Shown here one piece after another: positions 11,746 through 22,500 of a DNA stretch of 64,000 nt (its first letter is position 1; each line of letters opens with the position of its first letter). The notes under the pieces were generated by a model that was given only the letters and a program-made list of their open reading frames with translations, did not search any database and had not been told where the DNA came from. The stretch is from Ancylostoma caninum (taxonomy: Eukaryota > Nematoda > Chromadorea > Rhabditida > Ancylostomatidae). A program made the translations under genes and the position numbers. The stretch lies in NCBI GenBank assembly GCA_037903475.1, contig JBAJFG010000232.1, positions 248,001 through 312,000 of the forward strand, given 5' to 3'.

Positions 11746-13650
11746 TTAGATATCACATAGTCTGAGATATGGATAGAGTTCGTTGGTTATGGTGGGGCAC
11801 TCCTCTTTGCGGTTCATTTTCGGATTTTTGGAATGAATCCAAAACGCCTCAAGAGTCTTGCGTGCAGAGATCTCAGTTTCAATTTCAAGGATTGTGGTCT
11901 CTACTTCGTAATCGACACCGTTGTGCACTCGCATTCGATGGCATCCCAGAGGGGTAGATGTACGAGAACTCGATTTTCCCTCTAAATGCTCTTTGACTCG
12001 AACACAGAGTGGCCGTGCAGTTTCACCAATGTATTCGTCACCACATGCCCTACATTTTATCATGTAGATGACACACGATTTCATGCAGTCGCCTTCTCTG
12101 CCAAACGGACAAATTACACAATCGGGTGTTGTGCAGAGACGGTCGTACATGCGGTTCCGAACCAGTTGGTTTTTCAAGTTCTTTGGTGGTATTTCTACAA
12201 TCGTGACCAAATCGTCCAAATCTGCTCTCCTCAGACAGAGTCGCGTGACTCTGCTCACATCATCGGAGATGAACGGCATGCAAAACTGGATTTTGTTTTG
12301 CGGACTGGTGCACCCCTTTCGGGTTTAATTGCCTCGTCGCCAACTATGAGATCCCCCCGGTTCGTAACCGTTAGAAATTGCGATAGCGGTAGCCAAATCG
12401 AGTGACTCTTGCCTCTCCTCGCTGCCTGAACAGACTCTCGCGGCGGTCTTGAACATGTTGCCAATCATTGCTTTCTTCGTCCGTGCAGGATGAGCAGAGG
12501 AGCAATGGACAATGATGTTCTTATTACTTGGCTTTCGATACCACTTTGTTCGTAAGTTACCCCCGGAAATGTGGATCTGTACGTTTAAAAATGGAAGCCA
12601 GTCTTGCGTTGGTATTTCTCTCGTCAGCTTTATGTGCTCTGATTGTTGGTTCATCATCTCGAAGAATCTGTCCATTTCATTTTGAGTGGAGCAGATAATA
12701 AAGCACTCGTCGATGTACCTACAATACAGAAGCGGTCGCGATTCTAGGATAGGAGTTTCTATTTTTGCCATGAAGGCAATGGCAAGTACTGGTGCTAGAC
12801 GTTGTCCCATAGCTAACCCTCTATTTTGCGCAAAGTAATTCCCAGACCATCTGAAAACTGTGCAACTAAGACACTCTTTTAGTAGTGCCATTACATGTGC
12901 AATTGACAAACCACGCATATTTATGTTCTCATGGTGTTCATTGAGAAGCTCAAACACTGCTTGCATAGCTGAGTCATTCGATACATTGGTGTAAAGGGAG
13001 TTAACATCGAAAGACTCCATTACACATGTATTATCAAAGTGTGCATTACGAAGATGGTCTAGAAACATTGTGGTGTTCTTGAGGTGTGCCGGAACGTAGT
13101 TTAGTAGCTGCGCCAGAACAAGGTTCAAAAACCATGAAATCCTATCAGTAGGACCGCCAACGCAGCTGATGATTGGTCTCACCTTGTATACTGATGGATC
13201 AGTAGATGCCAAATCATCAGTTGATAGTTTGTGCGTTTTAATGAGCAGGTAGAGAACGGGGCAGACTGGCATTTCCACCTTTAAACGGCTAATGAATCTA
13301 GAACGTAAGTTGGCGGCTTTTGCGATTTTGGTCCAGACTTTATTCAGATTCCGAGATTGTGAAAGGAATTCCTGTGACGAGGATGGACGATACAACGATC
13401 CATCTCTCAGGTGTTGTTCAGTTATCGCCTCGTCTAGTTGTTTCGGTATCACTACGAATTCCCCTCCTTTGTCGCTGATTGATAGTCTTATCGACTGGGA
13501 TTTTATCAGGCTCCGTACTTCGCGCATGCCACATTTTTGTGAAGTTGTCAGATTAGGTCGCTGCCTTATGCTACTCACGCGACTTAATGTACTAAACAGG
13601 TCAGTTGCAAACAGCTCGGCTATCGACTGTTTCATCCGGCCACTTCGAAA
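11746..13650 (-). pseudogene. Penelope-like reverse transcriptase / GIY-YIG endonuclease, one in-frame stop
   Basis: RT motifs on the minus strand: YLLIKTHKL, YKVRPIISCVGGPTDRIS, ESFDVNSLYTNV (motif A), NRGLAMGQRLAPVLA (motif B) and LYCRYIDECFII (motif C). The second Asp expected in motif C is Glu here. A TAA at about 12,325-12,327 interrupts the frame, which then continues in the same phase into a Cys-rich linker (CTTPDCVICP) and the GIY-YIG domain (CVIYMIKCRACGDEYIGET, then RVKEHL), ending at 11,746. The N-terminal part before about 13,647 is missing because the inverted arm starts there; residues read upstream of that point are antisense of the arm. The copy is probably inactive. Confidence 0.85.
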
Positions 13651-13994
13651 CTGAGATCTCTGCCCGGAAGACTCTTGAGGCGTTTTGGATTCATTCCAAA
13701 AATCCGAAAATGAACCGCAAAGAGGAGTGCCCCACCATAACCAATGAACTCTATCCATATCTCAGACTATGTGATATCTAAGTCGAGATACGGCTTGTGG
13801 CAGAATGCCTCATTCTACTGACAAGTCCAACACGTTCGGTCGTCAATAACACCACCCGTTCGGTGGACTTGCAGAGGTGGGATTTCAGCTTTCGTAAGGA
13901 TTTTGTGGTTTATGGAGTAGTTCCTGGTTCTTCGATGCCTGATTGAGGAGGCGTTTGCGCGGCTACTCTCATATATCATTGACCCTTTCAGGCC

Positions 13995-14019
13995 CTGACG
14001 AAGGCGAAGCCACCGAAAC
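13995..14019 (+). ncRNA. Hammerhead-ribozyme-like core in the PLE arm (right copy)
   Basis: This is the inverted counterpart of the motif in the left arm, here on the plus strand: CTGACGA, GGCGAAGCCACC, GAAAC. One base of the stem II region differs (GCCACC instead of GCCGCC), which weakens that helix. The orientation is opposite to the PLE gene, as expected for an inverted arm. Confidence 0.35.
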
Positions 14020-14185
14020 GTTGGCCAATAAAGTATACTAACAACCTCGTGTACGGCTACTAAATTCATAACTCACAACAAAGAAGAACTATGCCGAGGT
14101 TCAAAGGCGACCGGACTTGGGAAATAACTGTATTGCCCACGTATAAGAAATCGTTTAAAGGTTCACCTACGCACGTATAGACCCA

Positions 14186-14570
14186 AATGACAAACAATAC
14201 CAACAACCTCCAATAATGCCGAATGAGTCCATTAAAATGGACAACTATTCTAGGTTAAAAATCTTGCGACGGAGAAAAGATCTTAAATCAACCTCTCATA
14301 AATCTTATGTACGACTCATTCATGAAACGATGTTCAGTCGAAAATCAAAGCACTCCATATTAGGACTTGAGGCTGTTCAGAATAAATTCATTAGAAGTGG
14401 GTAGTTGATACCCGTCGACATTCGAAGTTTCCTTGGGCTGCATACTGCATTTTCTTGAGGGGAATTTATCATATCGAAACTTTGGAATTATCGCGCTGAT
14501 AACTTTTTTTCTAAAGGCATACCAGGAAGTAACAAAGCTGCGGAAAAAAAAGAATAGACTACAAGCTGAG
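14186..14570 (+). pseudogene. Remnant of a LINE reverse transcriptase C-terminal region
   Basis: A frame reads RLKILRRRKDLKS, SYVRLIHE and ILGLEAVQNKFIR, like the region after the RT domain in CR1/jockey LINEs (compare IEQIQRSFT in the larger element at 10.4 kb). A near copy lies at 30,200-30,610. Both end in an AT-rich, GAGGTGTGACATCACACC-bearing segment. The fragments are short and broken. Confidence 0.4.
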
Positions 14571-14749
14571 GTGTGACATCACACCATGAACATCACACCT
14601 GCTCTATGAATGGCGAAATCACACGACATTGCCATGAGCAGAATCATATTCAAAGATAGCATCCGGAAAAATTTCATTTCTGAGCCAGGCGTTAGTACGG
14701 TTCCACATGTTCCCAAACAAATACAACGATGGGGTGATAAATGAAGGTG

Positions 14750-15290
14750 TTCTAACCTATGGTTCTTCACTCTGAAAAAAGGGAGAAGAAGTAGTGACTT
14801 GGAGAAAATTGAGCGTCGTTGCCCGATATCGACATGTGAACGTCAAAGTGAGCGAAACGCCTATCAAGTTATTTGGAAAGACACTATCAAATCTCACATT
14901 GTTTGGATTATATCCAGCCAAATGGAGTGACCGCCCAACCAATGGTGTATGCATGTGCTTCCACCAATTAGTTTTGTGAAGTTCAAGTGAAGCCACGAGC
15001 ATCCTTGATAACAGAACTGCAGAATCAAGCCTTCGTGCTTGCCACACAAGCTGCTGTAGAGGATGCGCTCGACAGCATGGAAGACCCTACGAGAAGCCCC
15101 TATGAAAACCTGGCGGAAGCAAGCAGAGAAAGATCCATTGTTTTCCAGACTGAACCTGCAGCAGGCCGAGATTTTGGCAATGGACAGACATCGCTGGAAA
15201 ACAATAACGAAATGCTTGCAATGTCCTGTGGCACCTACATCAACGTCACCCATGTGCGCGAGCTGAGGAGAATAAGTAAGTAAGTAAGTT
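14750..15290 (+). pseudogene. Possible LINE 3' coding remnant
   Basis: In one plus frame (about 15,063-15,266) the text MKTWRKQAEKDPLFSRLNLQ followed by ILAMDRHRWKTI looks like the tail of some nematode LINE ORF2 proteins (Trp-rich end after the RT). Short AAGTAAGT repeats follow at about 15,280. I see no RT motif, so the call rests on a weak resemblance. Confidence 0.3.
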
Positions 15291-16307
15291 TTGTGACGTC
15301 CATCCATATGAATCCTCGACCATGTCGCTCATTCTTCCATGAGATGTGTTCAGATCTCGATAATGCCACTTCGTGGCAGCTGCGACATCAACGAACACGG
15401 TGTGTCCCACTGTAATTGCCAAGTATTTATATTATAGATAATGCAACGATTTCCATCTGATTCGTTCCAGAATTTCTTTCGTAAAGCTACGTGAAACGAC
15501 TTTGCAGCCAGGGCAATATTTTTTGTACTGGAATATGACGACCACTATGCAGAGCTATCACAACATTGGGAGCAGTAACGAGCAATACAGTGCGGAGGTG
15601 TGCCTAGGCACTCATCGTCTTGCGTTTTAAGAGCTTTCTTCATCTCTCTTGTTCGAGATAGCGGCTTCTTAGCTATATGACATGATCTGTCCTTTTGAAC
15701 ACCTTTGTCGTTATGACATTTTCATTTGCTATGAATGTGAATGGAACCACTCCCAAGTTTACAACCCTTAGTCTTCTAAATCTAAGCAATCATCTTTTCT
15801 GGGACGTCTGTTGTGCTGCTAATAGCATTCATCATTTCTAAGACAAACTGGACGAAATCTGCGGACGATGGTATCTCGGTGATTACTTTCTCTTTGTTAG
15901 AATTACGGGGGCAGTCATTCTTATCAACAACATTGCTGATGTTCCGGCATGACGGGGCTGTACTTACTAATCTAATTGCAGTTCCAGTTTCACTCATCAA
16001 AAATCGGAGATTAATTGTTGATCCATTAAATGGCCAGCCCCAGATTTCGGTATACTATGCAGAAAACAGCGATCCATTCTCTGTTGAAGATTTGGAAACA
16101 TCATGGAACGTTCAAAAGCTTATGAGCGCATAAGAGTCAATTATTTCGGAATTTTATTACAATACACTTTTTCACTCTATTTCACTCGAATTTAATAGGA
16201 ATAGGCTTCGGGAGGATTACTTCTTATGTGAGATAAAAAATGAAGGAGTGCAGAGGTCAACGTTAATCAAATCGGCTCGACGGATGGGCCACGCATTCGA
16301 TTTCATC

Positions 16308-16330
16308 TAACAAGGGGGGTGCACGAGGTC
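16308..16330 (+). repeat. Isolated terminal-repeat-like sequence of the 2.1-kb inverted-repeat element
   Basis: ACAAGGGGGGTGCACGA resembles the terminus of the element at 2105-3122 (CAAGGGGAGTGCACGA). No partner end was found nearby, so it may be a fragment or chance. Confidence 0.25.
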
Positions 16331-16534
16331 GCCCTCTGACATCGAAACGAGTCATCTATGTTTAAAAACAACATCGAAACGAGTCATCTATGTTTAAAAA
16401 CATTGTCTAAGATGATGTTGATGCATGCATCTTATTTTTCCCAATAGATCTGAGAAGCCCAGAAGATTACGTCAAATATTCTCTATACTGCAGTGCTATA
16501 AGAGTTCATGCATAGTGATGGTAGGAGTGAATTT

Positions 16535-16625
16535 GTCGAGCGGCCGAGAAGGTAACGCACCTGATTATCAGGCAGAGAGCTCGACGGTTCCAATCCATCC
16601 TGTGCCTTCTGTTTGTAGCTTTGCT
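16535..16625 (+). repeat. tRNA-derived SINE-like sequence
   Basis: GGCCGAGAAGG resembles a Pol III A-box, and about 45 bp on GGTTCCAATCC resembles a B-box. The cloverleaf is not convincing as a working tRNA, and the following pyrimidine-rich text fits a SINE body. Judged a SINE or tRNA pseudogene. Confidence 0.4.
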
Positions 16626-19553
16626 TTCTTTCTACTACTGACCTTGCTTGAAATATGTAGTTGTGAAGGTTAGATCGCATCATAATTTTCGGTATGTCCA
16701 AATCTTCAAAAATACCATACTTTAACCAAGTTTTGAGGCCTGAGATGCAAATTGCAAGATGGATGGCACTGGCGGTCGTATATTAGTTCATCTTCATGAT
16801 AGTCCGGTGTTTTACCCATTCGCCACTTCGCCACTGTGGTGAGAAGAGCTAAGAGGTCTTTGACACACTCATACGAATTTCTTAAGATTCACAAGACAAA
16901 AACGATATACATACAACAGCATCATCTTGAACAACGCTTCCAATGAAGAATGTCCTGTTCCGAACTCCAGAGTTAGCCTTGTGCAGTTGCCTTGTGAGCA
17001 TCGTGGTGGTACTAAGTGCGCATGCCTCCTATACAGTGAGGTGCGCGGGCAATTCAATGTACCAAGCCAGCTCTCCATATCCCTCCCCCTCTCGTACCAG
17101 TTCTCAGTCCTGGGAGGTGGCTGGCCTGGACAGCGCCACGACTGGACGTACTTACCAAATTAGCATGTTTGAACGTTTGTCCGGAGTTTATAGCAAAACA
17201 ATGAAAAATCAATAGAATCTCAACAGAATATGGCCCGTAGCGATTAATCTTTATATGTATTGATTGTATACATACATGTGTACATACACACATACATGAA
17301 TGTAAACTTTCACTTTCATATATGCAGATTACAAGATCGGGGAAGTGAACGGGTGATACCAATAGGAATCCTCTTGAATCCGCACAGAGGGATTACTGAT
17401 AGTCTCGTGTTGTCGTTATTCATCATTCATTAGTCTAAATCTTCATAGAAGCGTTGTGTTGTTCCTCTTGGGGACTAAATCAATTGAAACGTTGTTCCAG
17501 TTTAGTTATAAAAAGGTGTTTTGCAATGGAAGCCATGGTATAAAATTTGTGCCACGAAAACAGCCGTAGACAGAAGCCCCCGTCCAGCTGCTGCTGATGT
17601 TACTGGTTGGTTTGAGGCATTATTCCTAACAATTCGCAGAATACCGTGAGGGATTCTATATTTAGATTTTGATCTCCTGTTTATTGGGGACTACACTAGC
17701 AACACGTGAGTTCCCTATCATTATATGTGTGCAAAAGTTCCGCAGCAGTTGGTGGTAGCTCAGTTCAAGGTCGTTTTGCTCACTGCGGTTGCGATATCCT
17801 AGTAAGATTTTCATATAGTTTGGTAGCATGGAAGATCTGCTACCAAAATCAGGGTCCGTAGTAATCCTTCATCCGACTACGCACTGCCGAATTGAGTGGT
17901 TCGACGAGTTTTCCGAAGTGAGGCCATCTTGAGTGTCGATTCATCTTCAGGGATGTTATGGATTTTCCAATTTACCAATATTCCCTCTTTTCACACTTCT
18001 GCAAGTGGACGCTGGAAGGGTGCGCCAGAGGCCAGTAGTAGAAACACGGAATCATCCCAGAAATCCACTCGCTGAACGCTGGAACACAATTCTAGGTGAA
18101 ATGTCGTGCGAACTGCGTTGACTTCACACTCCCGCGACTGTATTGTTTCTGAACGGAACATGCCTTCTTCATCCATTTACATACCCATACAAGCCGTTAT
18201 CATATCGCGCCAAAGAAATTCAACCATTTACACAGAGCACTTAACGTTAATCGGTCACTGTGCATGTCAATTCTGAACTGAGCGTAAATGAGTCGAGAGG
18301 TGTTTATCGGCCTCTCCTATGTTGGCAAAGGTATTTCTCCAATTTTCTGACAAAAACTCAGAATTGACCACTTTCTCAACACTGAGTTCATTTCTTAACT
18401 AAACTCCGATGATATCACGATCACCTCGGTATTCAGCTTCATACCTTGATAGGCATGAAACCAGTGGACATTCAGCTGACCCAGCTCAACTCTGAGTTGA
18501 CGTTTTAGTTGAGCTCACCTGAAGTTTAAGGGAATTTACTACGTGCCCAGATTTGGCTCGAATCTAACACTATTGCTGTGTTTTAGGTATAGAACCAATG
18601 CTATGTGCAGCCTACGAATACGGGGAATTTTGCTTCATGAATCTAAATTTGGAAGATCAACGAGGGGAACGACAACTAGCATCAATAGTAGGGCATGTGA
18701 ATAATTCCCTCTCTAAACTGCAAGGAGCTCGTAGGTTCTCAGCAACTCTCAATGGAGTTGGAGCTTGAAAATGCTCCACAAGCTGGTCAGCAATGTGCCC
18801 TTCACAAAGGCGTCCGAGAAGTGTAAGCGCATCTTACTCAATGCAGAGTGAACAGGACCCATTTCTTGGAAAGATTATAATTACTGAAAGAAAATGGGTC
18901 GTGTAGGAGGTCGTCGATGGATTTAGGCTCTAGCGACTTAGGTGGAAATATACAAACCATCGCTATTACCTTTGAAAATTTCTTTGATTTTTTATGTTCA
19001 ACAACTCAAGTCATCCGCAACGGGTTTCTTCCAGACGGACGCATAAAAATCATAGAGTGCAATGCTCTTTTGTACAAAATAAGCAAGGAAAAGGCTTAAA
19101 TACAAGACTAACATGGACGAACATATGCGATCTGCTGCGGGATGACACATACCAGTATGTTGCAGGGTCAACTGAAATATAAAAAAAAACTGAAAATGTG
19201 GATCTCAAAATTATAACTTACCCTGTATAATCCCCTGATATGTACCCAAAAGAATGCCACCTATTCACGCTTCAACGGCTTTAATCCGCTGTAAAATTTC
19301 CAATGAACAGGGTATAAGTGAAAATGGTCTTCGAATATACGTCTATCGAGCTTCAGGGTTTCCGAAAAAAAATTTTTTGTGCCGAGTTGGCAACATTACA
19401 GGAGCGAACGCTTTTTGATTGGAATGAAATTGTAGGCTGTGAGCCGAGTTTTGAAGTTTTAGAGAGTTCCGTGCAACTGCCACGGAACTTTTGCACACAT
19501 CTACCTTTTTTGTTTAGGAAAAAATGATTTTAATCTTGGATTTTCCATTCTAG

Positions 19554-22500
19554 ATATCAACTGCCCTGGCAATGGTTTGACCCCCGACGAGCGAGGCGAG
19601 CTACTGAAAGCGCACAATAGATTGCGTTCGAAGATAGTTAAGGGCGCTGCTCCTAACTCATCTGGAAATTTGAACGCGGGGCAGAATATGTACGCGCTGG
19701 TGAGCTTTTTGACTATTGGGAATAGGGTATCACGTTGAAGATGGGCGGTACCGTTGCTGTACGACAGGAACATTCAAGTGCCTCTCTCCACCTCTAATGG
19801 GACCCCATGTATTATTGAGGTTACCCAAGCTAACCGTGTCAGCACCCTATAATTCATCCATAGTTATTGCGTATACAGTGGACGTCAATGGCGGTGGCCC
19901 ATCCGCGGCCTCGAGAAGGACGTCGCGCAACCTCGCCGCGCGCACCATAACCAATGTCTTCTGCTGCTGTGATGCTATTTCTAGCAGCTTTTCTACCCGT
20001 TTTAAGCATTTTCGACGTATCGGGAAGAAAAGCCCCTAGGAATAGCAGTCCGGCGGCAGACAACACGATTCCTGTGCACGCGGCGCGGTTGCGCGGCCTC
20101 CTTCTCGAGGCCGCGAATGGGCCACCGCTACTGACGTCCACTCTATTTACCGTTATCTCATCACAAATTTACTCCTCGGTATCCAGTGATATTTCTCGTG
20201 ACCTTCCTCAGGGAAATAGCTGGCATTCCGCTCACCAATTGAACGGATTGATAAATACACAGGAGCGGAAGGGGATGTCGCCTCTAAGCGCTGCCCCCCC
20301 CCCCCGCTCCGGTACTTTTGCCGAATTTTTTGTCAAACTTCTCTGCCAATCGGATAAGGCTACCGTTCTCGGAATACAAACACAGAGTGGAAGAGTAGAG
20401 GAATTATTTGCTTCAGAAATACGACTGTGATTTGGAAAAAGCTGCGGAGGACGCCATGGGTGGTGCATGTAGGCAAGCAACCCCGAATCCAAACGGACAT
20501 AATGTTCAAGCGTACGTTCGATTTTTCAAAATTTAAAGTCCTCATGCATATGCACTTTGAGTGGCTTGAGCGGCAGCGGGGGCGGTTGTAAAGGACTTGC
20601 ACTTGTGAAGGATTGCAGTGGATAGGTAAAGACACTGCTCTCACATGTTTGCTACGCGACGCGACTGCCAACGCAGCCGCGATGCGCCTCCCTCGCCACG
20701 TGTTGACCAACAACATACAGGGTGTGAGCGAACTATTTTCACGCGACTTTGTTCAGTCACAGTCAGGTAGGATTGAGCGCTTGAACCATTTCCACCGTAG
20801 GCTGATTTTCGAAATGGCCTATTTCTGTGCCTACGCTGACTTCAGAAAGCCTCTCCTTTGAATCTTCCTCGAGAAGAAGTCGGTCACTGGTTCCTTCCTT
20901 CAACGATTTCCTCTAAAATAAGCTTTGCCACTTTTCATGTATGGTAGGTCAGTATTAAGTCTCAACTACTGCATGTTGATCGTGAATTCAAGCCACCAAC
21001 TGGACTACCAAATTATTGCCATCGTCAATAGAGGTTTTATATCTAACGAGCCACCTTCACTATTTTCTACAATTTCAGGTACTAGAATTAGCGGTAAGAG
21101 CAAATCTAGTAAATGTTCTGAAACCGTGGGAGACTACCGATTCTATGAGTAAAAAGTGGCTTTTCAAACTCTTTACAAGCCACAACTCGTTTGTGGGGCC
21201 GTAGTGAGGTGTCATGGCGATGAGATGAACTCCAAAACTCAGCACCACGCTTTAGGCGATGATTGCATGCTAGCTCATATCCATGGAGTAAAGGATAGCA
21301 GATTATTGCCTCCCGCGCACAGTGGGTAATTTCGGATATCTAGCCGATCAAAATTATTTTTCTAGGGGCCAGTGGATAAATTCTTTTACTTTTCAGCATA
21401 TATACTCTGTCTGGTCTGCTGCTTCTATGCACTGCACATAATCCATGGAAGCCAAGGATTTAGGACAATTTCTAACACTTCTGCAATAGAGCTTGAGAGT
21501 ACAAAATCATGTACAACTGAGGAATAATTTTCTGCGCAGCAGCTGCGGCACGTGAATCTGTGTCTGTATGCGTGTTTGTAAACCAATCAGTACGTAAAAC
21601 ATGAATATGCGTTTCACTTTCAGGATTGCATACATTTTCATATGATGAGCATGGCGTGATTTAATATATTAAAGTGCTGGATTTTTTTGTGAGATTTTGT
21701 AATCGAGAAAATAGTAATTCTAGGGCTGCCGCTCAGATAAGTAGCCTAATCGGCCCGGAATGTTAACTTACATGGAAATCTCGTAATTCTTAAGGGCTCC
21801 AGTGGAATTTGTTGAGGTTTTGCCTGATAAAGCTGGTTGACTGCAGAGCAGCCTAACATAGGATGTCTTTGAAGACAATATTATCATTTCTTTGGTAGGC
21901 TTTTGTCTTGATCAAATATTCGATTAATGAGTATAAGATAGCAGATCATTGCCACGTTCAACTCACCGCCAAGACGCTTTACTACGCGCCGTAGTTTCAC
22001 GGGTGATTTCCTTGTATTTTGGGGCTTGGAGATTTTCTACGTCATTCACCTCATTTGCATTTCTATGAGCTCCGCTTTAGGTATGTTAGAACGTAAAGAC
22101 TGTACTAATAAATAGGTGGAAACAGACCGGTTGAAATTCGTCCCTAAAGAATCTTGAAAAAAATCCTGTGAACAAATACGTGGGTGCCAAGGGCGGTCTA
22201 AGCTGAAGGCTTCATCAAGCATTCACAGATCAGAAAAGAGGTCCCCTCGCTAAACTTGCTCTTGTTCATTGTAGGAATAGCTCCAGCAAACATGTCCACA
22301 AAATGGTCTGTGAATTCGCTCAGCTATCGGTGATTGGGGCTGAAAAACCACGCGCCAATAATTCGCGCGCACTTTGTAGGCAGGGAATGTTAAGATGGTG
22401 AACGGAGTGTCGGAAAATTCTCATCAATTGCTGATGAAGCTTAAAACTTTCATGGCTCTCAGGTATACGACCCCAGTTATGGTCGCAATCGCAAAGAATG

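Larger units (their letters stand above)
11449..14122 (-). mobile_element. Penelope-like element (PLE) with inverted terminal arms and 13-bp target duplication
   Basis: A reverse transcriptase joined to a C-terminal GIY-YIG domain on the minus strand identifies a Penelope-like element. Arms of about 432 bp (11,449-11,880 and 13,647-14,078) are inverted copies of the element's 3' end, so the 5' end of the gene is replaced by an inverted 3' piece. Outside, AATAACTGTATTG occurs at 11,436-11,448 and again at 14,123-14,135, a 13-bp target duplication. The same 13 bp occurs once at 27,659-27,671 in the tandem copy, the empty site. Direct or inverted pseudo-LTR arrangements are known for PLEs. Confidence 0.9.
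15300..19550. other. Gene-poor stretch upstream of ASP gene 2
   Basis: No gene is supported. A plus frame at 15,813-16,133 (106 codons) is open on both strands and unrecognised. A 32-33 bp unit (CATCGAAACGAGTCATCTAT...) is repeated twice in tandem at about 16,338-16,402. A tRNA-like SINE is at 16.54 kb. The two small signal-peptide exons of ASP gene 2 should lie here or close to 19.5 kb, but I could not find a convincing pair. Confidence 0.5.

Noticed and set aside
11458..14069. Pair of 84-codon frames starting MNLVAVHE on opposite strands
   Set aside because: They are the two inverted PLE arms, not genes.
15813..16133. 106-codon plus-strand ORF
   Set aside because: It is open on both strands, lacks any known motif or start context, and has no paralogue in the window; kept only as a remark in the gap entry.
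16615..16671. Hydrophobic segment FAFFLLLTLLEICSCE as signal exon of ASP gene 2
   Set aside because: It looks signal-like but follows directly on a SINE, differs in length from the 40-bp signal exon of genes 3 and 4, and no tiny start exon precedes it.
19854..20492. Frames of 86-158 codons in intron 3 of ASP gene 2
   Set aside because: They lie on a palindromic MITE and adjoining intron; exons 3 and 4 of the ASP gene join across them in phase.
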